Shown here: one piece after another, positions 6,301 to 12,857 of the stretch
Layout of the letters: each line of letters begins with the position of its first letter
Position numbering within the stretch: position 1 is the first letter of the stretch
DNA from: a virus
Reading direction: 5' to 3' (one strand)
DNA length: 21,401 bases
Virus record (IMG/VR): IMGVR_UViG_3300042860_000624
Coordinates: 1-21,401 of that record
Program-made: the position numbers and the translations under genes
Notes under the pieces: model-generated
Databases searched by the model: none
The model's input: only the letters and a program-made list of their open reading frames with translations
What the model was told of the DNA's origin: nothing

Positions 6301-7507
6301 CTGTATTTTTAATATCTGCAGATCTGCCGCCAGCAAGTTTTGTTGAAGCAACGTCGCCAACCAAATTACCTAGCGTGTTTGAGCCAGTTCTCGCTGCTAC
6401 TGCACCGCCGAGTCCACCGCCAATAGATCCAGCAGCACCACCGATAGCACCTTGTTTGAAACTGCCACCTTGCAATTTTGACATCACGCCGCCCTTGAGT
6501 GCTTCTTTACCAGCAGCCAATGCGCCTCTGCCAAGAACTGTTGAACCGAGTTTGCCAACTCCAGCACCTACTGCTTTACCGAGTGCGCTACCTGCAATCT
6601 TTGAACCAATGCCTGAAACAGCTTTACCAAGTGCAGTACTTGCGAGTTTTCCACCAAGTTTTGCTGCGATACCACCAACACCTGGAAGTGCAAATGATAG
6701 TGCTGTGCTCAATAGTGGATTTTTGAGAACTTTACCAGCAACTTTACCAACAGCCTTTACACCCTTTTTGAGTGCCTTACCAATTTTCTTTAAGAACTCA
6801 ACAAGATATTCTTCGTTGAGAGAAGAAAGTTGAATTGCTTGAATTAATTCTTCTTCAGTTAGATTTGCGACATAGTTATCGAAATCTTCCTCAGAAAGTG
6901 TTTGCATTTCTGTGATGAAGTTTTGTGATTGCTCTTGAATTGAAGCAAATTCTTCATCTGTGAATTGTAGTTCACCAAATTCTGCGATAACGCTTTCGGC
7001 AACTAGATTGATAACATTGTCTTCGCCAATTTCTTCAGACAATGTTTCTGCAAATTTCTCGTTTACTAGATCTTCACCATACTCAGCTGTATATTCTTCC
7101 ATAATGCTATGGAATACATTTTCATCACCATATTCTGCGATGAGGCTTTCAAGAACCATTTCTGCGCCGTGTTCTTGAATTAGTTCTTCCATCAACTCGT
7201 TTTCGTCTTTTTCTTCAGATTCCATTTCTTCTGATTCGTCGCCTTCTTCAGCTTCACCCTCACCAGACATTGGTGACACGGTTTTCATTGGCTCAGCAGG
7301 CACTCCTGGACGACCTGGTTTTGGAGAAACATTTACAAGACTTGAACTTGCAGATCCAATAGGAGTTACTGCGCCTGTAGTCATTTCACCGCCAAGGTCA
7401 ACAGCAGTCTGCGCAACTGTAGCCATTGGAACTGGTTCTTTGCCAGCAGCTGCAACTGATGCTGCAAGAATTTCTGCTGCCGATTCATGTAATGTTTTAT
7501 GCGCCAT
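3341..7507 (-). CDS. gp22: Giant prohead scaffold gp22 with a roughly 1100-residue N-terminal polyprotein extension
   Basis: The gene sits between protease gp21 and capsid gp23, exactly the gp22 slot. At 1388 residues it is about five times T4 gp22 (269). Residues about 1101-1388 look like a normal scaffold: acidic, helical and coiled-coil-rich, with LNE near the C-terminus (1361-1363). The N-terminal part has three acidic-then-cationic modules. The acidic segments are 81-235, 480-552 and 810-864. They end in L-x-E sites at 230-232, 550-552 and 862-864, matching the T4 gp21 cleavage rule. The blocks that follow are Lys/Gly/Ala-rich (236-420), Ala/Lys/Arg-rich with AKPAAK repeats (560-800), and RGG/ARPA-rich (865-930). 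Three copies of a roughly 30-residue LSEEE repeat mark the modules. AGGAGT precedes the ATG and a TATAAATA late promoter lies just upstream. The frame is uninterrupted and has a strong internal start at codon 1101. A scaffold role for the C-terminus is well supported; the extension's role is inferred. Confidence 0.88.
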   Translation of the reverse strand: MAHKTLHESAAEILAASVAAAGKEPVPMATVAQTAVDLGGEMTTGAVTPIGSASSSLVNVSPKPGRPGVPAEPMKTVSPMSGEGEAEEGDESEEMESEEKDENELMEELIQEHGAEMVLESLIAEYGDENVFHSIMEEYTAEYGEDLVNEKFAETLSEEIGEDNVINLVAESVIAEFGELQFTDEEFASIQEQSQNFITEMQTLSEEDFDNYVANLTEEELIQAIQLSSLNEEYLVEFLKKIGKALKKGVKAVGKVAGKVLKNPLLSTALSFALPGVGGIAAKLGGKLASTALGKAVSGIGSKIAGSALGKAVGAGVGKLGSTVLGRGALAAGKEALKGGVMSKLQGGSFKQGAIGGAAGSIGGGLGGAVAARTGSNTLGNLVGDVASTKLAGGRSADIKNTALGSVSGGLSALAQSRRQAAGGDEGGAEDNVATAAADDEPEERVAAAPRPQTPPAGAQRLLALRNRFGAARSVAESVKQNDFNVLLEEIVNQTNQNIEQLDDDSYENIVNESDAFVSAINELSDEELDNYFSDLNEEQLVYAVSLMSLAEARTAPAQAKPSAWSKLKSSKLARAVPVLGTVLGAGYAADRLRAGDYVGAGLGAASMLPGAGLAAVGADIARDYIPGIKSTLGSEGSLQQAASKSKVGKAISKATDPVARVAWDPAAAAIGKALYNDKGEARLANAAGAVRDTASAAARNVAGAARNVAGGAARRVASLASNMVPAARAATPAAKPAAKPAAKSAANPKQQGSVGANLASSSGGMFASKSDRLNQSKVDSVLGKGKFKAGSAEANLALQRHFNKKGTMGESMEIEQTNEEESLLEQNALEFIDHLSTLSEEEAAIIVDQLSDEEAEYIDSLMESRLNLLRGGRGARGAGGRGRTPAARPAARPAARPAGGIGKGKAAAATAAGVAAGYGASKAVDALTGSNAPAKPDKPVKPSKPAAMSDEQKYGKIGAEIRKLDPEAYKNRPKSAQGNMDLLNQLRAKKAAPAAAAPAVEPAQEPAAPEQAENDYGKSMLDQLDKDVQDIQSQQPAKPAQAGKGLMRTATGEKTRLRKAIPNELAGVANKLGNLFKAKELGWKPGTDRSGKPKNEGQTMSEEHEEQYEMIDDLNDGLTDEQIQEQRKNSIKETVNQYKGNMREDVDALFNGESLSEDFRVKATLIFESAVTSRVEAILEQVMADNEEVLANAYEDMKGELTEQVDEYLNYVVDQWMAQNQVAIETGLRSELAEDFISGLRALFQEHYIEIPEEKVDVAETLATELADLSTQAQEYIGAQELAIADLQEELNTVKKEKAINNFCEGLTLVQAEKMKSLAESVEFTAEGDFEEKLAVLRENYFPTKVQVRSEVKEIQQAMLNEEPEVEQTNSVMARYVKSISKTAPKA
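4205..4219 (-). promoter_or_regulatory. Internal ribosome-binding site and ATG inside gene 22
   Basis: GAGGG (4215-4219) lies 7 bases before an in-frame ATG (4205-4207) at codon 1101. Initiation here would make a 288-residue protein, residues 1101-1388, almost the size of T4 gp22 (269) and starting where scaffold-like sequence begins. This suggests a normal-length scaffold translated alongside the long form. The Shine-Dalgarno match could be chance, since it also encodes N-E-G-Q-T in the long frame. Confidence 0.45.
4811..4853. repeat. 12-bp tandem repeat within gene 22
   Basis: AGCTGGTCTGGC occurs three times exactly (4811-4846), followed by a partial copy to 4853. It encodes the ARPA repeats near residues 886-899 of the long scaffold protein. 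It keeps frame and could expand or contract by slippage. Confidence 0.85.
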
Positions 7508-7531
7508 TTATAACTCCTGACGAGGTATTAT

Positions 7532-7539
7532 TATTTATA
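7532..7539 (-). promoter_or_regulatory. T4-type late promoter for gene 22
   Basis: An exact TATAAATA on the minus strand lies in the 36-base gap between genes 21 and 22, about 25 bases before the gene 22 ATG. It matches the T4 late promoter recognised by gp55 with gp33 and the sliding clamp. It would boost genes 22 and 23 over the upstream head genes. Confidence 0.75.
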
Positions 7540-7543
7540 AAAC

Positions 7544-8188
7544 TTATAACTTTGACAAAAAGTTCTCGAAGATCTTTAAAGAGATGTCATCAAGCTGCTT
7601 TTGTTTTGCTGTCTTAATTTCTTCATAATATGCATTGACATCAAGCTCTCGTACTAATCCGTTATCCCAAATCCACTCCTTTCCTTCCATGATTCCCTGT
7701 ACAAAAGCACCAGGAGCAGAAGGATCTGCAACGATATCGGCTGCTGTAGCCAGGTAAAAGTCTGGTTGCACGATATTTGTACCGTTTACATTCTTCAAAG
7801 AACCCATACCGCGTGAAGATACTCCAAGAGTAGCCCCTGCTTCCATAAGATTCTTTGCGATCTTACCCATAGGCGTATCAAGAACTTTTGCTTTACCTTC
7901 AAAGACGTTTCCGTTCTTTGTGATATTAGTAATCATATGAGAGACGCGCTCTAGATTAATCGTAGGAGACTCTGGGTGACCAAGTTCGCCGAATGCACGG
8001 TTCTTATCCACATATTCCTTCATATAACGATTTACTTCGTTTTCGAGAACGCTAACTGGATATGAACGTCCATTACGGTTCTTTGTCTCAGCGACAAGAA
8101 ATGGACCTTGAATATAAAGTGTCTTAACACCGTTATTTTCTTCGGTGATATACTTTACTTCTTCAACTGTTTCTGTAATAAGTTTCAT
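7544..8188 (-). CDS. gp21: Prohead core serine protease gp21
   Basis: The product is 214 residues; T4 gp21 is 212. Features of the phage prohead protease family with a herpesvirus-protease-like fold are visible: GPFLVAETKNRNGRSYP near 28-44, GELGHPE with the likely catalytic His71, and LGVSSRGMGS with the likely catalytic Ser at 124 or 125. gp21 cleaves head core and shell proteins after L/I-x-E once the prohead is assembled, destroying the scaffold so DNA can enter. AAGGA lies before the ATG. The gene is four bases from the 302-residue core protein upstream and is followed by the giant gp22, which is rich in L-x-E sites. Confidence 0.96.
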   Translation of the reverse strand: MKLITETVEEVKYITEENNGVKTLYIQGPFLVAETKNRNGRSYPVSVLENEVNRYMKEYVDKNRAFGELGHPESPTINLERVSHMITNITKNGNVFEGKAKVLDTPMGKIAKNLMEAGATLGVSSRGMGSLKNVNGTNIVQPDFYLATAADIVADPSAPGAFVQGIMEGKEWIWDNGLVRELDVNAYYEEIKTAKQKQLDDISLKIFENFLSKL

Positions 8189-8192
8189 GTTT

Positions 8193-9101
8193 CTATTCCT
8201 TTAATCCAAGAGAGGCTCTTCTTCTCATTGATCTTTTTCTTTTCATAAGAGCACGAGCCATCTTTGCCTTTCTTTTAATCTTACCACGACGTTGACCACG
8301 CTTTCTGCGAAGTCTTTCAGCCATTGACATACGTTTTAATTTACCGCCACGAATGGTATAACCTTTCACAGCAGAAAGTCTTTTTCTTCTTTGTACCTTA
8401 CCACCGCGCACACGAGCCTTTACAATCTTTGTTCTACCCTGACGCATAACGTTTGGATTGCGACTTGCTTCATCGAGTTGATCAACTTCGGATTCTTCTT
8501 CTGTTGCAGACTTCGAATGAAGCGCATCATGAGCGGCGCGAATTGATTCTGGTGTTTTCAGCAGTTCAATACCACGTTGACGGCTTAATGCACTTCTTTG
8601 TTGTTCTAGATCAAATGCACGACCCAACTTCTCTGCTGCGCTCATACGGCGAGCTTCGCTCAAATCAACAGTTGCGTTGATAGCAATTGCTTTCTTATAA
8701 AGATCTAGTTTAGCAGAAGCAATCTCGTTCAATCTAGCAGCAATGCCTTCTTGAATGTTTGCTTTCGACATGTATTCTTTCTTTTCTCGCGATTTTAAAA
8801 TTCTTGGATTTAAGTATTGCATCAAAGCGATTCTTTTTTCTTCTTCATGATCAAAAAGTTCTTTATTATTCTCTTCATCCTCACCATCATTATCTTCTTC
8901 ATCATTTATTTCTGGCATTTCAGCTTTCTTTTCTTCGTCAAATGCGCCTTTCTTTTTCATCTTTAAAATTTTATCAGCGAGTGTGTCTGTTGATTTGATT
9001 CCAAACTTTCTGTTTTCGATATTTTGACTGTTTGCGCCTTTCCCTTCCTCATAATCGGAACCATAACGATCTTCATATTTTTCGTTAATATCGTTACTCA
9101 T
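8193..9101 (-). CDS. Head core protein with acidic middle and protamine-like basic tail (gp68 position)
   Basis: The product is 302 residues, with no recognised domain, encoded between the gp67-like gene and gp21, where T4 has gp68 (141). Residues about 64-88 are strongly acidic and residues 120-200 are helical. An L-D-E gp21-type site at 209-211 then precedes an extremely basic tail. By my count 38 of the last 91 residues are Lys or Arg and only two are acidic. The tail contains two RGGK motifs and long runs such as RLRRKRGQRRGKIKRKAK. This design suits an internal head protein whose tail is released or exposed by gp21 and binds packaged DNA; that role is inferred. The gene overlaps the upstream gene by 8 bases, which suggests translational coupling. 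Confidence 0.82.
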   Translation of the reverse strand: MSNDINEKYEDRYGSDYEEGKGANSQNIENRKFGIKSTDTLADKILKMKKKGAFDEEKKAEMPEINDEEDNDGEDEENNKELFDHEEEKRIALMQYLNPRILKSREKKEYMSKANIQEGIAARLNEIASAKLDLYKKAIAINATVDLSEARRMSAAEKLGRAFDLEQQRSALSRQRGIELLKTPESIRAAHDALHSKSATEEESEVDQLDEASRNPNVMRQGRTKIVKARVRGGKVQRRKRLSAVKGYTIRGGKLKRMSMAERLRRKRGQRRGKIKRKAKMARALMKRKRSMRRRASLGLKE

Positions 9102-10104
9102 CTTTAATTAACTCAACAAATTGAATAATACGATTAAATGTATCTGCATTTTCTAAAAGCATGTCGACCATCTTATCTTGATTTTCTTGGCTTAAAGATT
9201 CAAAAACATTTTGTAAGGAATTGATTGTATTTTGGTCAAGATAAACTTCTTCACCAGTTGTAAATGTAAGGATAGAATAATCACCTTCTTCTTGTAAATG
9301 CATTGCAGCATGATCATCACGCAATGATTGTGGCGTTTTCATGTCTGGTAAATTGCGATATAATGCTGCAGTTTTTTCTGATGAGATATCTGGATTTTGC
9401 GTTACTTCTCTGCCTACTCTTTTAATTGAAGGGTCATTATTTGATAATCCTTTGATATAAGCATGTGCACCAAGTTGTCTCAAAAAATTTCCTTTTGATT
9501 GTTTATTTTGTTGCTTTACAATACCTTCGTTTAATCTTGCTGATGTTGGTGCGATGCCAGTAGATGGCATGCCAGCATAATTTACGCTTGTGAATCCTCT
9601 TCCCATTGCATCATAAGGAACAGTAAATGACAGACCATATTTGTTATCAGTATACATTGCTACTCTTTGTGCATTTGGAAACTGACGAATGGCTTGTCTC
9701 TTTAAGATAAGCATTGCAGGTGGTTGAAATTCTTCGTTTAATAATTCTTCGTTTAATTTTTTTACTGATTTTTTACTTGTTGTTGCAACATCACGAACAA
9801 TTTTTTTAATCTGATTGTCTGATGCATTCACAATTGCACTGATTGGAACTACTCCACCAACCATTGTCACTGCATCACGATGCTGCTTTGATAGTCTTTT
9901 AAGAACATCATATTGTGATGATTTTGGATTACTTCTTGTTGTCTTAAGATAATTCAGAATTGCGCGTGAACTCGTGCCTGCTGAGACAGGTAATCTCAGA
10001 GCATTTGTAATATAAGAAACTCTTTGTGAAACTACTCTTTTTAATTCTGTGTTTTCACGAGCTTCTTCTAATGTTTCTGTATTTTCTTCGTTATTCTGTT
10101 GCAT
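9094..10104 (-). CDS. Putative head core protein with several gp21-type cleavage sites
   Basis: The product is 336 residues and I do not recognise it as a named T4 protein. It lies among the prohead core genes, overlapping the gp67-like gene by 14 bases and the next gene by 8. L-x-E sites of the kind used by gp21 occur at 12-14, 117-119, 122-124 and 191-193. Residues 18-116 are basic. Residues about 128-165 (LILKRQAIRQFPNAQRVAMY onward) look like a small folded beta domain. The C-terminus 286-336 is acidic and helical, with a FESLSQENQDKMVDMLLE stretch reminiscent of the LSEEE repeats of the giant gp22. It may be a second internal head protein precursor. Confidence 0.78.
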   Translation of the reverse strand: MQQNNEENTETLEEARENTELKRVVSQRVSYITNALRLPVSAGTSSRAILNYLKTTRSNPKSSQYDVLKRLSKQHRDAVTMVGGVVPISAIVNASDNQIKKIVRDVATTSKKSVKKLNEELLNEEFQPPAMLILKRQAIRQFPNAQRVAMYTDNKYGLSFTVPYDAMGRGFTSVNYAGMPSTGIAPTSARLNEGIVKQQNKQSKGNFLRQLGAHAYIKGLSNNDPSIKRVGREVTQNPDISSEKTAALYRNLPDMKTPQSLRDDHAAMHLQEEGDYSILTFTTGEEVYLDQNTINSLQNVFESLSQENQDKMVDMLLENADTFNRIIQFVELIKDE

Positions 10105-10291
10105 CTACTGTTTCTGTTGCTACTTCTGCTGAACTCATTTCTGTTGGAGCAGAAATTAAATTAGAAGCGATTTCAACTTTTTTAACTTCTAATGCGTTAG
10201 CAACCTTTGATGCGAGAGCACCATTAAGTGCTTCGCTGGCTGCTTCCACATCACTAGAGAAAATTGCATTTAATAATGATTCGCTATTCAT
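10091..10291 (-). CDS. gp67: Prohead core protein gp67
   Basis: The product is 66 residues; T4 gp67 is 80. The N-terminal segment LLNAIFSSDVEAASEALNGA, followed by a helix containing VKKVEIASNLI, follows the pattern of T4 gp67 (an amphipathic helix, then a lysine-rich helix with A-I-A-R-N), and the tail is acidic as in gp67. gp67 is a minor scaffold protein important for head shape and length. It directly follows the portal gene, as in T4. The start has TGGAGAT before the ATG. The stop overlaps the next gene by 14 bases. Confidence 0.8.
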   Translation of the reverse strand: MNSESLLNAIFSSDVEAASEALNGALASKVANALEVKKVEIASNLISAPTEMSSAEVATETVDATE

Positions 10292-10302
10292 ATTATCTCC
10301 AA

Positions 10303-10318
10303 TATTTAGATATTTATT
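10303..10318 (-). promoter_or_regulatory. Late-type promoter candidate for gp67 and the head core genes
   Basis: Two TAAATA cores lie in tandem on the minus strand: AATAAATA at 10311-10318, overlapping the portal stop codon, and TCTAAATA at 10303-10310. They are 12-27 bases before the gp67 ATG. Each has one or two mismatches from TATAAATA, so this is a plausible but unproven late promoter. Confidence 0.4.
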
Positions 10319-11972
10319 GTTGCGCAGCAGCTTGTTGTTCTGCTGCAGCTTGTTGCTCTAGAGCTGCCGCTTCTTCTGGCGTTGCTGCAGCCATTTCAGG
10401 TTGTTGTGGAGCGTATTGAGCCTGAATCTGCATTAATTGCTGATTCATAATCGCCTCATCTTCAGCTTTTCGTAAATTGTCTTGCTGTTCTTCAACGCGC
10501 TCTTCTTCAATTTGAGTCTTAATCCGTTCAATTTCTTCTTCATCCAAGTGAAGAACATTCTTCTGAACCCATGCTTTTGAGAAATATCTTCCTGTAAACT
10601 GTTCGACCTGCATAAGAAGTTGCATTCTAGCAGCTGTTAGATCTGCATCTCTTAACTCAGAGAAGTTATTATCCTTGAGGAAGTCATAGTGAATCTTCTC
10701 GCGGAGTTCCTTCCATTCGTCGACAGAAGCAATACCCTTGAGAGCAAGCTGACGTTCCATAAGTTCATCGAATAGAACTGTAAATTTGGAACGGAGTTTT
10801 TCAATAAATTTATTGAATTTCACTTCATCACGTGTAATTTCTTGTGAACGACCAAGCATGAAGCCTTGTCCTGGCTCCAAACGAGTGATTGGAATATTCA
10901 ATGACTTATAAAGTTTCTGCTCAAAATACTTAACGTCAGCCATCTCACCAAGATTTTGTCCTGGTGGGAGCGTCGTGATTTCTGTTGACTTACCTTCACC
11001 GCGACGTGGAATCCAGAAGTCTTCCATGATTGACATGAACTTACGATCGTCTTTAACTTCACCAGTTGTTGAGTCATAGACAACCTTGTTGCGGAACTTT
11101 GTCATGAAGTCACGGAGATATTGATCTGCCTTGATACGTGGCATGTTACCAACGTCAATATAGAACACGCGACGTTCTGGGGCACGCGATAGACGGTAGA
11201 TTACAACAGCATCTTCAACCATGCGTAATTGGTTTAATGGCTTGATGGCTTTGTGCAGATAACCCAAAACCATCTGACGTTTTGGATCTAACAAACCAGA
11301 ATTCACATTGACGATTGCATCAACTGCAATCTTGATTGCACCGTCGCCAATGTTGCTGACTGTCTGATTGCCTTGTGTGGATGATTTGTCATTAAACAAA
11401 TAAAACTCTTGCATACCAGCGACAACTTCAGCGCCAGTACGTGGATCTTTTTTCTTATTTACAGTGCGAACTTTTTTGATCTTTCGAGGATCAATATATA
11501 CGAGCTCTTGAATACCAAGTTGTGGTTGTGTTCTATCAACTAAAACTTGAAAAAATAATCTTCCGTCAATATACCAGTCTCTGAAAAGACCAGAACCATC
11601 GTTGGAAAAATTTAGAAGTTTAATAACGTTTTTAAATTCTTCGCGAATTGCGTCTTTGATTTCATCTGGCTGATCTAAATCATCAAGAATAATTGATACT
11701 GATTTACCAGACTCATCGTGCACAATTGACTCATTGATGATTTCGTCGACTGCGGATTCAAGTTCTGGTTGCAATGCCATTTCGCGATAACGAGAGATCA
11801 GATCTGCTTCGTTTTTAAAACTGGCTTCAAGGTCTAGATATGTTCCAAAATATCCACCAGTGCCAATTTCCATCGCTCCATCATCACTGACTGGCGGCGT
11901 GATTTGCGGTTGGATATCTGTTTCTGGCTTTTTGCGTACAAGTTCAAAGCCAAATAAATTAATACCTGCCAT
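10314..11972 (-). CDS. gp20: Portal vertex protein gp20
   Basis: The product is 552 residues; T4 gp20 is 524. The portal family pattern is clear: an N-terminal wing region, RYREMALQPELESAVDEIINE near 60-80, YIDPRKIKKVRTV, RLSRAPERRVFYIDVGNMP, and DFWIPRRGEGKSTEITTLPPGQNLG. gp20 forms the dodecameric ring at one head vertex, starts prohead assembly with the scaffold, docks the terminase and joins the neck. The C-terminus ends in a low-complexity Gln/Ala/Glu tail (about the last 45 residues), longer than needed for the core fold. TGGAG precedes the ATG. It is followed closely by gp67, as in T4. Confidence 0.97.
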   Translation of the reverse strand: MAGINLFGFELVRKKPETDIQPQITPPVSDDGAMEIGTGGYFGTYLDLEASFKNEADLISRYREMALQPELESAVDEIINESIVHDESGKSVSIILDDLDQPDEIKDAIREEFKNVIKLLNFSNDGSGLFRDWYIDGRLFFQVLVDRTQPQLGIQELVYIDPRKIKKVRTVNKKKDPRTGAEVVAGMQEFYLFNDKSSTQGNQTVSNIGDGAIKIAVDAIVNVNSGLLDPKRQMVLGYLHKAIKPLNQLRMVEDAVVIYRLSRAPERRVFYIDVGNMPRIKADQYLRDFMTKFRNKVVYDSTTGEVKDDRKFMSIMEDFWIPRRGEGKSTEITTLPPGQNLGEMADVKYFEQKLYKSLNIPITRLEPGQGFMLGRSQEITRDEVKFNKFIEKLRSKFTVLFDELMERQLALKGIASVDEWKELREKIHYDFLKDNNFSELRDADLTAARMQLLMQVEQFTGRYFSKAWVQKNVLHLDEEEIERIKTQIEEERVEEQQDNLRKAEDEAIMNQQLMQIQAQYAPQQPEMAAATPEEAAALEQQAAAEQQAAAQQ

Positions 11973-12012
11973 ATTTTACTCCATTATAACAAAATCAAAT
12001 TGAATAACAAAT

Positions 12013-12303
12013 TTATCGAATTTTTGGTTCTGGTTTAGGCTTCGCAGAAGTAGGTCTCACAGGTCTAGGATTCACATTTCTACCAGAACTCCTGGAATTT
12101 ACTTGCGAAAGTCCAATTGGTTTAAATTGATACGATGGCTGAGTGGTGCCAGGAATCTGCGGCGTTGATCGCGATGCACTTGATGGTGTTCTACCACGAA
12201 ACTGATTTCTAAGATCTTTAACAGCACGTACAGTTCCTGTTACTGAGCGAACTGCACTTGTGATATTATTGATTTTGCGAATGAAATTAGTGATGCTGCT
12301 CAT
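12013..12303 (-). CDS. Small basic protein of unknown function between tube and portal genes
   Basis: The product is 96 residues. The N-terminal third (about 1-35) is helical and amphipathic with repeated V-R-S/A-V motifs; the rest is rich in Pro, Ser, Arg, Gln and Lys and is probably disordered. There is no signal peptide or membrane span. I recognise no family. In T4, genes 19 and 20 are adjacent, so this is an extra gene in a very conserved place. AAGAGT before the ATG and a 12-base gap from gene 19 support real expression. Its basic, extended character fits a minor virion or assembly protein, but this is a guess. Confidence 0.68.
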   Translation of the reverse strand: MSSITNFIRKINNITSAVRSVTGTVRAVKDLRNQFRGRTPSSASRSTPQIPGTTQPSYQFKPIGLSQVNSRSSGRNVNPRPVRPTSAKPKPEPKIR

Positions 12304-12307
12304 TCTG

Positions 12308-12325
12308 AACTCTTATTATAGAGTT
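12308..12325. repeat. Small inverted repeat at the gene 19 stop codon
   Basis: AACTCT (12308-12313) and AGAGTT (12320-12325) form a perfect 6-bp stem with a 6-base loop that holds the gene 19 stop codon. The stem also covers the AAGAGT ribosome-binding site of the downstream small gene, so it could modulate its translation. It has no T-run and is not a terminator. Confidence 0.4.
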
Positions 12326-12828
12326 AGCGCGTCTGGCGAAGTCCAGTATTGATATGAGAATGTTACAGCATATTCTTCGATTGTATCATTTGCATCCCAG
12401 CTGACATCAATAGGTGAAATATCTGTTGGGAACATATCAATAAATGTATAAGACTTAATGATATTTCCTTGTTTGCCGTATTGATAGACCTCTGCATCAA
12501 ATGCATATTCAGCATAGAATGATTCGGCAAGATTTCCTTCGTGACCGTTCATTCTCCCCATCCATTCTTCCAATTGATTTCTGATAACGAAATCTTCGTC
12601 GTTAAGGACAGTGATTGTCCACTCTGGGAAGACTCTATTACCAGCAACTTTTACTGTTCTACCAAAGTAAGGAACTTCAATTGTTGCAATTGTCGAACCT
12701 GGTAATTGTGCTGTTTTTGCTGTAAAAGTTAGTTTTTGATCAAACACTGGAATGTTAACTTCAAACAGATTAGGGCGTGCGCCGTCGAATGAAAAATTTC
12801 CTTTAAAGTCTGTAATATTGAAAGGCAT
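12316..12828 (-). CDS. gp19: Tail tube protein gp19
   Basis: The product is 170 residues; T4 gp19 is 163. The family pattern is evident: RPNLFEVNIP near the N-terminus, TAKTAQLPGSTIATIEVPYFGR, then a VFPEWTITVLNDEDFVIRNQ stretch and LEEWM, and a C-terminal FIDMFPTDISPIDVSWD plus beta strand. gp19 polymerises into the tube through which DNA passes. It follows the sheath gene, as in T4. AGGAG lies before the ATG. The fold is shared with the gp3-like protein in this window, but the order and the contiguous sheath gene make this the true tube protein. Confidence 0.95.
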   Translation of the reverse strand: MPFNITDFKGNFSFDGARPNLFEVNIPVFDQKLTFTAKTAQLPGSTIATIEVPYFGRTVKVAGNRVFPEWTITVLNDEDFVIRNQLEEWMGRMNGHEGNLAESFYAEYAFDAEVYQYGKQGNIIKSYTFIDMFPTDISPIDVSWDANDTIEEYAVTFSYQYWTSPDALTL

Positions 12829-12849
12829 TGCGTTCTCCTGACTTTAGAT

Positions 12850-12857
12850 TATTTATT
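12850..12857 (-). promoter_or_regulatory. Late-type promoter candidate for gene 19
   Basis: AATAAATA on the minus strand overlaps the gene 18 stop codon and lies about 22 bases before the gene 19 ATG. It differs at one position from TATAAATA. It would allow tube synthesis independent of sheath transcription. Confidence 0.42.

Noticed and set aside
6375-6833. A 152-codon plus-strand open frame rich in Pro, Ala and Leu
   Set aside because: It is the antisense shadow of the Gly/Ala/Lys-rich cargo block and has no supporting features of its own.
3341-7507. Assembly chimera or frameshift as the cause of the giant gene 22
   Set aside because: The frame is open for 4.2 kb, has a good start signal, periodic repeats and a normal C-terminal scaffold. 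An error would be expected to break the frame; it is kept only as a low-probability alternative.
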